A stretch of 18,998 bases of DNA, from contig JBOHWL010000231.1 in the NCBI GenBank assembly GCA_050736615.1, forward strand, positions 1-18,998, given 5' to 3'. The position numbers and the translations under genes are program-made. The notes beneath the pieces were generated by a model that was given only the letters and a program-made list of their open reading frames with translations, was not told the DNA's origin and ran no database searches. Shown here in pieces: positions 6,988 through 13,607 of the stretch (positions within the stretch are counted from its first letter, which is position 1; the number at the start of each line of letters is the position of its first letter). The DNA is from JBOHWJ01 sp050736615. Its GTDB lineage: Bacteria; Desulfobacterota; Binatia; Binatales; Binataceae.

Positions 6988-8790
6988 TCATACTTGGAAA
7001 CTCTCAGGAAACGGGCACTTATGCTCTCTCACATGAGCTTCGAAATCGTCGCGAAATTGCGTTAGAAAGGCCCGCGCCGCCCATGACGCGCCATCCGCGA
7101 GCGCGCAGATACATTTGCCATCCATGAAATTGAAAGTGTCAGCCAGCGTTTCCAAATCCTCGGGACGACCGTCGCCCGCCTCGAGGCGTTTGAGCGTTTT
7201 GTAGGTCCAGCCCGTGCCTTCGCGGCACTGGGTGCATTGGCCGCACGACTCATGTTCAAAAAAACGCGCGACCACCAGCGCGGTCCGCACCATGCAGGTG
7301 CGGTCATCCATTATGATCGCACCGGCGGTGCCGAGCAGCGATTTGACCGTCTTGAGCGATTCATGGTCCACCGCCACGTCAATCTGATCACCGCGCAACA
7401 CGGGCATCGAGACGCCGCCCGGAATCACCGCTTTGACCGAACGCCCCTCCTCGAGCAGTCCGCCGCCGTAGTCAAAGATGAGGTCGCGCATCTTGACGCC
7501 GAGTCTCAGCTCGTAAATCCCCGGGCGCTTAACATGACCGCTGATGCCGAACAGCGTATGGCCGGTGCTGTTGGGTGTCGGCGCGCCTTCGCTTTTGAAC
7601 CAGTCCGCGCCGCGCATAATGATCAGCGGGACGTGCGTCATGGTTTCGGCGTTATCAACCGTCGTCGGCCGGTCCCATAATCCACGCGTGGCGGGGAAGG
7701 GCGGCCGTTTGCGCGGCTGGCCCTTTTTGCCTTCCATCGATTCCAGCATCCCGCTCTCTTCGCCGCAGATGTAAGCGCCGGCACCCGGTTGAATATGAAT
7801 GTCGAAGCGGCGCTTGAAGCCGATCGCATTCTCGCCCAGCATTCCGGCCGCGTAGAGCTGGCGGATGGCGTCGCGCACGATGCGATAGCCGTCAACGTAT
7901 TCACCACGGATATACATAAAGGCGGCGGTCGCCTCGAGCGCCATACAGGAAATCATGATGCCTTCGAGCATCTGATGTGGATTGCGCTCGAAAATCTGCC
8001 GATCCTTGAAGGTGCCTGGCTCGCTCTCATCGCAATTGACGGCGAGGTAGCGCGGTTTGCCGTCCGGCGGCGGCATGAAGGACCATTTCAATCCGGTGGT
8101 GAAGCCGGCGCCGCCGCGTCCGCGCAGGCCGGAATCCTTGACCACCGCGATGATCTCCTTGGACGACAGCTCGCCGGCTTTAAGCACGGCCTGATAGCCG
8201 CCGGCGCGCTTGTAATCGTCGATGGTAAGCCGCTTCTCGTTATTGGGCGGCAGCAGATATCCGTCAACCCCTGCGGGAATGATCGAGATTATCGGCGCGG
8301 GGTGGCGCGCCTCGATTGCGGCCGCTGGTGACTTCAGCAGTGTGTTCAGATAATCGAGCGTGACGTTTTCGAGATAAGGATTGCGATTCACCTGGACCAC
8401 TGGCGCGGTCGCGCAAGAACCCAGGCATTCCACTTCGGCAATCCCAAACCGGCCGTCGGGCGTCGCGGTGCCGGATTTGATGCCGAGCCGCTGTTCCAAT
8501 TCGCGCACCACGCCGCGCGCGCCGCGCAGGCAGCACGGCAGATTGGCGCACACCTGAAACACGGCTTGCGCACGCGGCAGGTTGAGCAGCGAATAGAAGG
8601 AAGCGACTTCGGCGACCTCGCCCGCGCGCATCCCGAAATGTTCGCCAACTTCGGCAAAAATCTCGGGTCCGAGCATGCCGGCTTCGTCGCGCGCCAGATG
8701 CAGCGCGTAAAGCAAGGCTCCCCGCGCGTGAGGATAGTGGGAAATTTCCTCGCGGATTTTCCCGTGCGTTTCAGCGGACAACAACATCAC
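6988..8790 (-). CDS. nuoEF: NADH-quinone oxidoreductase NuoE-NuoF fusion protein
   Basis: A single 600-residue protein containing both NADH-input subunits of complex I. Residues 1-155 are NuoE, the thioredoxin-fold [2Fe-2S] N1a subunit, with C81, C86, C122 and C126. After a linker of about 20 residues, residues 180-600 are NuoF: the FMN/NADH glycine-rich GLRGRGGAGF (221-230), CDESEPGTFKDR (253-264), GAGAYICGEES (336-346), and the N3 [4Fe-4S] ligands C516, C519, C522 and C562. All cofactor ligands are present, so it should be active. The E+F arrangement also occurs in HoxF of NAD-reducing hydrogenases, but the adjacent nuoC, nuoD and nuoI genes make it complex I here. The start is GTG at 8790 or, equally likely, ATG at 8787. 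The GTG begins one base after the nuoD stop, so translation is probably coupled. Confidence 0.95.
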   Translation of the reverse strand: MMLLSAETHGKIREEISHYPHARGALLYALHLARDEAGMLGPEIFAEVGEHFGMRAGEVAEVASFYSLLNLPRAQAVFQVCANLPCCLRGARGVVRELEQRLGIKSGTATPDGRFGIAEVECLGSCATAPVVQVNRNPYLENVTLDYLNTLLKSPAAAIEARHPAPIISIIPAGVDGYLLPPNNEKRLTIDDYKRAGGYQAVLKAGELSSKEIIAVVKDSGLRGRGGAGFTTGLKWSFMPPPDGKPRYLAVNCDESEPGTFKDRQIFERNPHQMLEGIMISCMALEATAAFMYIRGEYVDGYRIVRDAIRQLYAAGMLGENAIGFKRRFDIHIQPGAGAYICGEESGMLESMEGKKGQPRKRPPFPATRGLWDRPTTVDNAETMTHVPLIIMRGADWFKSEGAPTPNSTGHTLFGISGHVKRPGIYELRLGVKMRDLIFDYGGGLLEEGRSVKAVIPGGVSMPVLRGDQIDVAVDHESLKTVKSLLGTAGAIIMDDRTCMVRTALVVARFFEHESCGQCTQCREGTGWTYKTLKRLEAGDGRPEDLETLADTFNFMDGKCICALADGASWAARAFLTQFRDDFEAHVREHKCPFPESFQV

Positions 8791-8791
8791 A

Positions 8792-10036
8792 TCACCGGTC
8801 GCATTCGCCGCCGATCATGTTGGTCATGCCGAAGCTCGGCACCACATCAGCCAACTGACCGCCGATTATCTGCTTGGACAGGGTCGACAGATTGGAAAAA
8901 CTGGGCGAGCGGCAGCGGCATTTCCAGGGTTTGCCGGTGCCGTCGCTGACGAGATAAAAACCCAATTCACCATTGGCGGCTTCAACCGCCGAGTAAACTT
9001 CACCGGCCGGCGGCATCCCGCCTTCGGTCACCAGCTTGAACTGATCGATGAGTTCTTCCATGCGATTGAAGACGCGTTTTTTGCCCGGCCAGCGGACGCG
9101 TGGATCATCCGTATCGACCGGGCCATCCGGCAGATGCTCGAGGCATTGAATGATAATCCGCCGGCTTTGGCGCATTTCCTCCAAACGCACGAGATAGCGA
9201 TCTAAATTATCACTGTGCTCGCCCACCGGAATGTCGAAATCGAGATCGCCGTAACAGAGATATGGATAGGTACGGCGCACGTCGTATGGCACGCCACCAG
9301 CGCGTAGCATCGGACCGGTGACGCCCCATGCGATCAGGTCTTCCCGCGATAAATGGCCGGTTCCTTCCATACGGCGGCGGAACACCGGATTCTTGGCCAA
9401 CTGCTTGTCGGCATCTTCAATGAGCTTGAGCGCCTCATCCAGGCGTGGCAGCGTGAATTGCTTGAAACCTTCCGGCATGTCGGCGCATAAACCGCCGATC
9501 CGCGTGAAATTCGTCGTCACGCGCGCACCGCATAACGCGTCGGTCATATCGAGCATCAATTCGCGCGATTCCAGCAAATAGAGCATCGGGGTGAACGCGG
9601 CCAGTTCCATCGCGGAGGAACCCACGCACAGCATATGGTCCGCCAGACGTGACAGTTCACCACCAATTGCGCGCAAATAATTACACCGCGGCGGCGTCTC
9701 GATGCCGAAAAGCTTCTCGACCGCCATGCAGTAGCCAACGTTATTCAGAATCGGCGAGCTGTAATTCAGCCGGTCCGTGTAGGGAATGTTCTGATAATAG
9801 TAACCCGTCTCGCATTCCTTCTCGAAGCCGCGATGCAGATAACCGGTTTGCACGTCGGCAGCGATGATGCGTTCGCCGTCAAGGTCGAGCACGATGCGCA
9901 CGGTGCCATGGGTGGCCGGATGCGATGGTCCGAATTGAATTCGCATCGGCGGCGCATGCAGATCATCGATCTGATCGGCGCGGCTTTGCGGTAGATTAGT
10001 TGGGGCGGCGAGGTTCTTTTGCTCCGGGTCCAGCAT
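8792..10036 (-). CDS. nuoD: NADH-quinone oxidoreductase subunit D (49-kDa type)
   Basis: A 414-residue NuoD, counted from the ATG at 10036. This peripheral-arm subunit forms the quinone-reduction site with NuoB. Visible features are MRIQFGPSHPATHG near residue 31, with quinone-pocket His39, PYTDRLNYSS with the matching tyrosine near residue 92, and the C-terminal DVVPSFGMTNMIGGECDR, equivalent to the conserved GEVDR end. The open frame extends upstream to 10102, inside nuoC. The 10036 start overlaps nuoC by 41 bp, while an ATG at 9946 would remove the overlap but leave almost no N-terminal arm. None of the three has a clear Shine-Dalgarno, so the start is uncertain. NuoC and NuoD are separate genes here, unlike the E. 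coli fusion. Confidence 0.95.
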   Translation of the reverse strand: MLDPEQKNLAAPTNLPQSRADQIDDLHAPPMRIQFGPSHPATHGTVRIVLDLDGERIIAADVQTGYLHRGFEKECETGYYYQNIPYTDRLNYSSPILNNVGYCMAVEKLFGIETPPRCNYLRAIGGELSRLADHMLCVGSSAMELAAFTPMLYLLESRELMLDMTDALCGARVTTNFTRIGGLCADMPEGFKQFTLPRLDEALKLIEDADKQLAKNPVFRRRMEGTGHLSREDLIAWGVTGPMLRAGGVPYDVRRTYPYLCYGDLDFDIPVGEHSDNLDRYLVRLEEMRQSRRIIIQCLEHLPDGPVDTDDPRVRWPGKKRVFNRMEELIDQFKLVTEGGMPPAGEVYSAVEAANGELGFYLVSDGTGKPWKCRCRSPSFSNLSTLSKQIIGGQLADVVPSFGMTNMIGGECDR

Positions 10037-10652
10037 AAGGCTCAATCGGTTGCTCAGCGTGTTTATGGTAGTCCTTGCGCAGCGGATGCCCGACGAATTC
10101 ATCGTAGAGGTAGATGCGGCGCAAATCCGGATGGCCGTTGAAGCGGATGCCGTACAAATCGTACGCCTCGCGCTCCAGCCAGTTGGCGCCCGGCCAGATC
10201 GGCGTCAGGCTGTCGATGGTCGGGTCGTCTTCGGGCACCCGGCACTTAATGCGCAAACGGTGTTGCAGGGTCAACGAATTCAAATGATAGACGAGTGCGA
10301 AACGCTCATGCGGGCCGCGTGGTGGCAGCACCAGTTCATGGCGGCGTTGAGGCTGGCGGCGCATCCGGCTCATGTGGCGATCCCACACCTCAAGCTTGGT
10401 CTCGAAATCGTCGGGCTGTCCCAGGTAATCGACCACCGTCACATCCATCAGCATATTGAACGCAAGCGCGGGGTCGTCGCGCAGGATGCGTCCGACGCGC
10501 ACGATTTCTCCGCGGCCGATGTGAATGCGATCGTCACCGCGAAAGTTGTGGTGTTCCAGGACGCGCTCGCCGAGCCGGTCGCATACGGTCTGCATCAGCG
10601 GCGACAGCGCCACCACCGGCTGCTCGTTCTGTTCGGGTTTGTCAGCGGCCAT
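9996..10652 (-). CDS. nuoC: NADH-quinone oxidoreductase subunit C (30-kDa type) with an insertion
   Basis: A 218-residue NuoC, a cofactor-free peripheral-arm subunit that packs against NuoD. The signature is ANWLEREAYDLYGIRFNGHP (156-175), followed by RRIYLYDEFVGHPLRKDY. Between DVTVVDYLGQP and ERFALVYHLNSL lies an extra segment of about 35 residues (81-115) rich in Arg and His, where most NuoC proteins have only a few residues. After RKDY the usual proline is replaced by histidine. The start ATG at 10652 overlaps the end of nuoI by 11 nt, and the 3' end overlaps nuoD. Both suggest coupled translation within one operon. Confidence 0.95.
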   Translation of the reverse strand: MAADKPEQNEQPVVALSPLMQTVCDRLGERVLEHHNFRGDDRIHIGRGEIVRVGRILRDDPALAFNMLMDVTVVDYLGQPDDFETKLEVWDRHMSRMRRQPQRRHELVLPPRGPHERFALVYHLNSLTLQHRLRIKCRVPEDDPTIDSLTPIWPGANWLEREAYDLYGIRFNGHPDLRRIYLYDEFVGHPLRKDYHKHAEQPIEPYAGPGAKEPRRPN

Positions 10653-11178
10653 AGGTCCGGCGCAGATAATCGGTTCGGGTTTTCAATTGTTCAACCGGCA
10701 CCAGGAGGTCCTGCTTATGCCACAGCGAGCCGCGCCGCGAGTAGCTCGCGATTTCGATCTGGCGGCTCATCACGATAGCTTCTTCGGGACAGGCTTCTTC
10801 GCATAATCCGCAGAACATGCAGCGCGCCATGTCGATATCGAAGACGTCGGGATAACGTTCGACCTCGTCGGTGGTCTCAGCCGGAAAGATCGTGATGCAG
10901 GTGGTCGGACACGCCCATTCGCATAAACCGCACGCCACGCATCGCTCCTTGCCATTATCCATTTGCACCAGCACCGGCATCCCGCGCATGGCGGGCGGCT
11001 GCACGAAGCGCTGTTCCGGAAAATGGACCGCGAAATCCTGTCCGCCGCGGGCAAACCGGAAGAGGTTCTGGAAAAAATGGCGGGTCGAAACCCATAGCCC
11101 GACCGCAATTGCGAACCATGGTTGCGCTTGCCAAGACGTCGCGACCGGACGTCTAACCTTTACGACTTGTATTGCCAT
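10642..11178 (-). CDS. nuoI: NADH-quinone oxidoreductase subunit I (two [4Fe-4S] ferredoxin-like)
   Basis: A 178-residue NuoI that carries clusters N6a and N6b between NuoG and NuoB. Two eight-cysteine ferredoxin motifs are intact: C80-x2-C83-x2-C86-x3-C90 followed by P, and C120-x2-C123-x2-C126-x3-C130 followed by P. The N-terminal segment (20-45) with FAIAVGLWVSTRHFFQNLF is the amphipathic membrane-contact helix. The start is the ATG at 11178. It is the first gene of the I-C-D-EF block. It lies 436 bp from the MFS gene, so a promoter may lie in that gap. In most genomes nuoI follows nuoH; here it precedes nuoC. Confidence 0.95.
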   Translation of the reverse strand: MAIQVVKVRRPVATSWQAQPWFAIAVGLWVSTRHFFQNLFRFARGGQDFAVHFPEQRFVQPPAMRGMPVLVQMDNGKERCVACGLCEWACPTTCITIFPAETTDEVERYPDVFDIDMARCMFCGLCEEACPEEAIVMSRQIEIASYSRRGSLWHKQDLLVPVEQLKTRTDYLRRTYGR

Positions 11179-11229
11179 CTCATCAGGCCGGTATCCTGCG
11201 GCTCACACTGTCATCTTAACGGCTTTGCT

Positions 11230-11269
11230 CGGCGAGCGCACTACTTCCGTGGCCTCTATACGCTCGCCG
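11230..11269. repeat. Hairpin, 9-bp perfect stem
   Basis: CGGCGAGCG at 11230-11238 pairs perfectly with CGCTCGCCG at 11261-11269 around a 22-nt loop. It lies about 50 bp upstream of the nuoI start and could form in the leader RNA of nuoI. No T-run follows on either strand, so it is not a standard intrinsic terminator. Confidence 0.5.
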
Positions 11270-11286
11270 CAGGCTGGTATCTGAAC

Positions 11287-11318
11287 CGCAGACTGGTTTG
11301 CTCGGCTTCACTTCGTTC
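11287..11318 (+). repeat. Intergenic repeat family A, copy 1
   Basis: CGCAGACTGGTTTGCTCG (11287-11304) matches 13492-13509 at 17 of 18 positions, and the overlapping CGGCTTCACTTCGTTC (11303-11318) is identical to 13535-13550. Both matches are in direct orientation on either side of the MFS gene. The second copy has about 26 extra bases between the two blocks. See 13280-13305 for an inverted copy. Confidence 0.65.
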
Positions 11319-11435
11319 GATCTCATCCGCTTCGCTCCCCTGCTGTGTTCGCCTCGCACCGAAGTGTTCCGCGAGGGAAGTTCCGCACAAGCATCCATCA
11401 CGTCATTCCGAGAGTGTGTGGAGATTTTGTTTTTC

Positions 11436-11519
11436 TGTCATTCCGAGCGCAGCGAGGAATCCCGGATCATTTGCTTTTCCGTTTTTTTTCCCGGATTCCT
11501 CGCTGCGCGCGGAATGACA
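11436..11519. repeat. Long palindromic repeat family B (SERSEES-type), copy 1
   Basis: Inverted 31-nt arms at 11436-11466 and 11489-11519 match at 29 of 31 positions around a 22-nt T-rich loop. The arm begins TGTCATTCCGAGCGCAGCGA. This is the form of the dispersed intergenic palindrome known from many environmental bacterial genomes, whose chance translation reads CHSERSEES. A half copy starts at about 11400. It lies 96 bp after the MFS stop codon and may slow or end transcription, although no T-run follows the stem on the minus strand. Confidence 0.8.
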
Positions 11520-11614
11520 AAAGAAAGAACCCTTCGGGTGGGCCATTGCAAAATTCAGACACTCTCGAGGCGGCAGATAGGACCCGGAGCTTCCCTAAAC
11601 CATCACAACCTGCT

Positions 11615-13000
11615 TCACCTGCCGCTCGCCGCCGCGGGTTCGGCGCCCTGGCCCACCGCCGCTTTAGCGCGCTTCCAATAACCGGGCACGACGATCAGAG
11701 AAACAAGATACAGTATGGTGGCGATAAAATCCCAGAACATCCACGTCCTCCATCCATACGTCGCCGCCACCCATAGCAACAACGGGGCCGAAAAGGCGAT
11801 CCAGATGCGGTAGATCATTTGGAAGAAAGACCATCCGGTGGCCTGCAGCGCGGCAGAAATATCCTCGACATATTCCGAATAGAGGGCGCACCATGGGATG
11901 AATGCGAACGCCGTGAGCCCGCCTAGAAGGATCGTCACCACGCTCAACGCGGCCGGTGCCAGCGGCGGCATGAAGTGGAACAGCCACCAGACCAGCAGCG
12001 CGATCACAACACAAGTCAGTATCAGCGAAATCGGCTTGCGCATCCGCAGCTTGTCCGAAACCCAGCCGGACGGCACCAACACAATTAGATTGAGGAGCCA
12101 GAAATATGACGTGAAGGTGGCCGCCTGCGCCGGACTATACTTGAACGCTTCGGTGAACATCAGCGGACCGAAGCTTTGGATCGTGATTGCGGTGGTCAAA
12201 AAGGCGACCACCCCAACCACCAGCACCCAGCTTTGCCATTTGCCCAGCAATTGGCTGAAGGCCTGCATCGCGGTGCCCGGTCCTTCGGCTTCGGTTTCGC
12301 CGGATTCGAAGGCTTCGCCGGTGGTTTCGCTCTCGATCACCATCATGCGGAGCTTGGGGCTGAGATCCTTAAGCCACAGCAGTACCGGGATGTATAGAAT
12401 GATCGAGATAATGCCCATGATCACGATCTGCGACTGCCAGGTATGGAAGATCGGCAGCGTCATTCCTGGAATGAAATTCCACAGGAATTGACACAAAACC
12501 GCCCCGACTGTGAGCAGGCCGAAAGCGGCGCCGCGGCTCAAGCGCGGCGACATGTCGCGGGTAAGACCGCCGAGCGCACCCCACATCAAGCCCGCGACCA
12601 GGTTCATGCACGCACGGATGACCGCGAAGCTCCAGAAGCCGCTCATCAGCAGGTTGCAAAAGGTCAGGATGATAATCGCAACCAAGCATACATCGATCAC
12701 AACCACGCGGCCGTGGCGGTCCGCCAACGGCCCGCCCGCCATCGCGGAAAACGCTGACAAGAAGACCGCGCAAGTCAGCCACCAGCCAAATTCCGCGCGC
12801 GTGAAATGGAGCGTTGGCAACCAGAGCGGCAGCAGCGCCGAGAAGCCGAATTCATAGAACGACACAATCGTCGCGAACACGGTAAGGATGAGCATCCACC
12901 AGCGATTCCAGCCGGTTGGATACGTTTCCAGCACGCGATGTTCGGCAAAGTAACTCTTGAGCCCCCCCGGCCAGCCTTGCGGACTTGGTGAGGTTGACAT
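11615..13000 (-). CDS. MFS transporter
   Basis: A 461-residue major facilitator superfamily permease of the inner membrane, with about 12 hydrophobic segments in two halves (first helices near 33-53, 71-92 and 99-120). The MFS loop 2-3 signature appears as GGPLADRHGR (89-98), and its counterpart in the second half is GWVSDKLRMRKP (312-323). The central cytoplasmic loop (211-255) is acidic (ESETTGEAFESGETEAEG). A motif-only reading suggests an organic-acid or metabolite symporter type, but the substrate is not identifiable. The start ATG at 13000 has a G-run upstream. The gene interrupts the complex I genes between nuoG and nuoI and is flanked by repeat-rich noncoding DNA on both sides. It is probably an inserted unit unrelated to respiration. 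Confidence 0.92.
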   Translation of the reverse strand: MSTSPSPQGWPGGLKSYFAEHRVLETYPTGWNRWWMLILTVFATIVSFYEFGFSALLPLWLPTLHFTRAEFGWWLTCAVFLSAFSAMAGGPLADRHGRVVVIDVCLVAIIILTFCNLLMSGFWSFAVIRACMNLVAGLMWGALGGLTRDMSPRLSRGAAFGLLTVGAVLCQFLWNFIPGMTLPIFHTWQSQIVIMGIISIILYIPVLLWLKDLSPKLRMMVIESETTGEAFESGETEAEGPGTAMQAFSQLLGKWQSWVLVVGVVAFLTTAITIQSFGPLMFTEAFKYSPAQAATFTSYFWLLNLIVLVPSGWVSDKLRMRKPISLILTCVVIALLVWWLFHFMPPLAPAALSVVTILLGGLTAFAFIPWCALYSEYVEDISAALQATGWSFFQMIYRIWIAFSAPLLLWVAATYGWRTWMFWDFIATILYLVSLIVVPGYWKRAKAAVGQGAEPAAASGR

Positions 13001-13240
13001 ATGCGCTCGACCCCCGTGTGTCAGCGATCTGAATCGAACTTCACCTTAAGTCCGCCCTGTCCCCACAAGACGGCAACGGCGCCAGGCACCGACCCGGTTT
13101 GCCTCGCGCCAGGCGAAGATACCAACACCTCACAATTTACGCACCTCGTAGACTCGTATCTAAACGCGATTCGCAGACTCTATTCCCAGACGCAACTCGT
13201 GACGTGCTTGGCCGTTAGGGAACCTCCGCGCAAGCCCATT

Positions 13241-13388
13241 TGTCATTCTGAACGGAGTCTGCCATTAGCGTAGCCATAGGCGGAGCGAGCAAACAAGTCT
13301 GCGAGATGCGTTTCAAGAAGTGAAGAATCCCGCTAAAAAGCTGGCAAAATCAAGAGCTCCGGGATTCTTCGCTGCGCTCAGAATGACA
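13241..13388. repeat. Palindromic repeat family B, copy 2 (left arm interrupted)
   Basis: TGTCATTCTGA at 13241-13251 is the perfect reverse complement of TCAGAATGACA at 13378-13388. Inside, GAAGAATCCCG at 13322-13332 is the perfect complement of CGGGATTCTTC at 13360-13370. The right arm (13360-13388) matches the right arm of the copy at 11436-11519 at 25 of 29 positions. The left arm is split by about 70 bp that contain an inverted family A segment, which looks like one repeat inserted into another. Confidence 0.7.
13280..13305 (-). repeat. Intergenic repeat family A, inverted copy nested in family B element
   Basis: The reverse complement of these 26 nt matches 13490-13515 at 25 of 26 positions. 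It is in the opposite orientation to the other two good copies and lies inside the interrupted arm of the palindrome at 13241-13388. Confidence 0.7.
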
Positions 13389-13489
13389 GACTTACCTCTC
13401 GTGCGGGGCTTCCCTAGCGCGATCCGCTTTACTCCGTCCACTGGGCTCGGTCTAGTCAACATGCACACGTCGCGGACTCCTGATCGCAA

Positions 13490-13550
13490 CTCGCAGACTC
13501 GTTTGCTCGCTCCGCGTTCGCTTCGCTAGCGCGCCGGCTTCACTTCGTTC
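13490..13550 (+). repeat. Intergenic repeat family A, copy 3
   Basis: Contains the 26-nt segment at 13490-13515 that is inverted at 13280-13305, and CGGCTTCACTTCGTTC at 13535-13550, identical to 11303-11318. It lies 58 bp beyond the nuoG stop. With copy 1 it brackets the MFS gene in direct orientation, about 2.2 kb apart. Confidence 0.65.
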
Positions 13551-13607
13551 CGCCTGGTGCTGGTGCGCGGCGCCGCATCCCGGCTATCACCCGTGCCGCC
13601 GCACTTG

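Larger units (their letters stand above)
11179..11614. other. Repeat-bearing intergenic region between MFS gene and nuoI
   Basis: This 436-bp stretch has no gene. It holds a hairpin at 11230-11269, a copy of an intergenic repeat at 11287-11318 that recurs on the other side of the MFS gene, and a long palindrome at 11436-11519. Small frames crossing it translate to the SERSEES-type peptide typical of dispersed repeats rather than genes. If nuoI has its own promoter it must lie here; none is obvious. Confidence 0.6.
13001..13607. other. Repeat-rich intergenic region between nuoG and the MFS gene
   Basis: This is the largest noncoding stretch in the window at 607 bp. It contains a degenerate family A copy at 13151-13180 (GACTCGTATCTAAACGCGAT and onward), a family B element at 13241-13388, and an inverted pair of family A at 13280-13305 and 13490-13515. 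An imperfect outer pair, 13213-13229 with 13403-13419, matches at 14 of 17 positions. The MFS promoter probably lies in 13001-13150, but no clear hexamers were found. No gene is supported here. Confidence 0.6.

Noticed and set aside
6988..8790. HoxF of an NAD-reducing hydrogenase instead of NuoEF
   Set aside because: The same domain order occurs in HoxF, but adjacent nuoC, nuoD, nuoI, nuoG and nuoB and no hydrogenase HoxH/HoxY genes make complex I far more likely.
10050..10778. 242-residue rightward open frame
   Set aside because: It is antisense to nuoC and the end of nuoI, both certain by cluster or signature motifs.
11298..11776. Two rightward frames of 127 and 143 residues in the repeat region
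   Set aside because: They translate the palindromic repeat (SERSEES peptide) and run into the antisense of the MFS gene.
13001..13607. CRISPR array or insertion sequence
   Set aside because: Repeats are few, irregularly spaced and inverted, with no cas gene, and no transposase frame is present.
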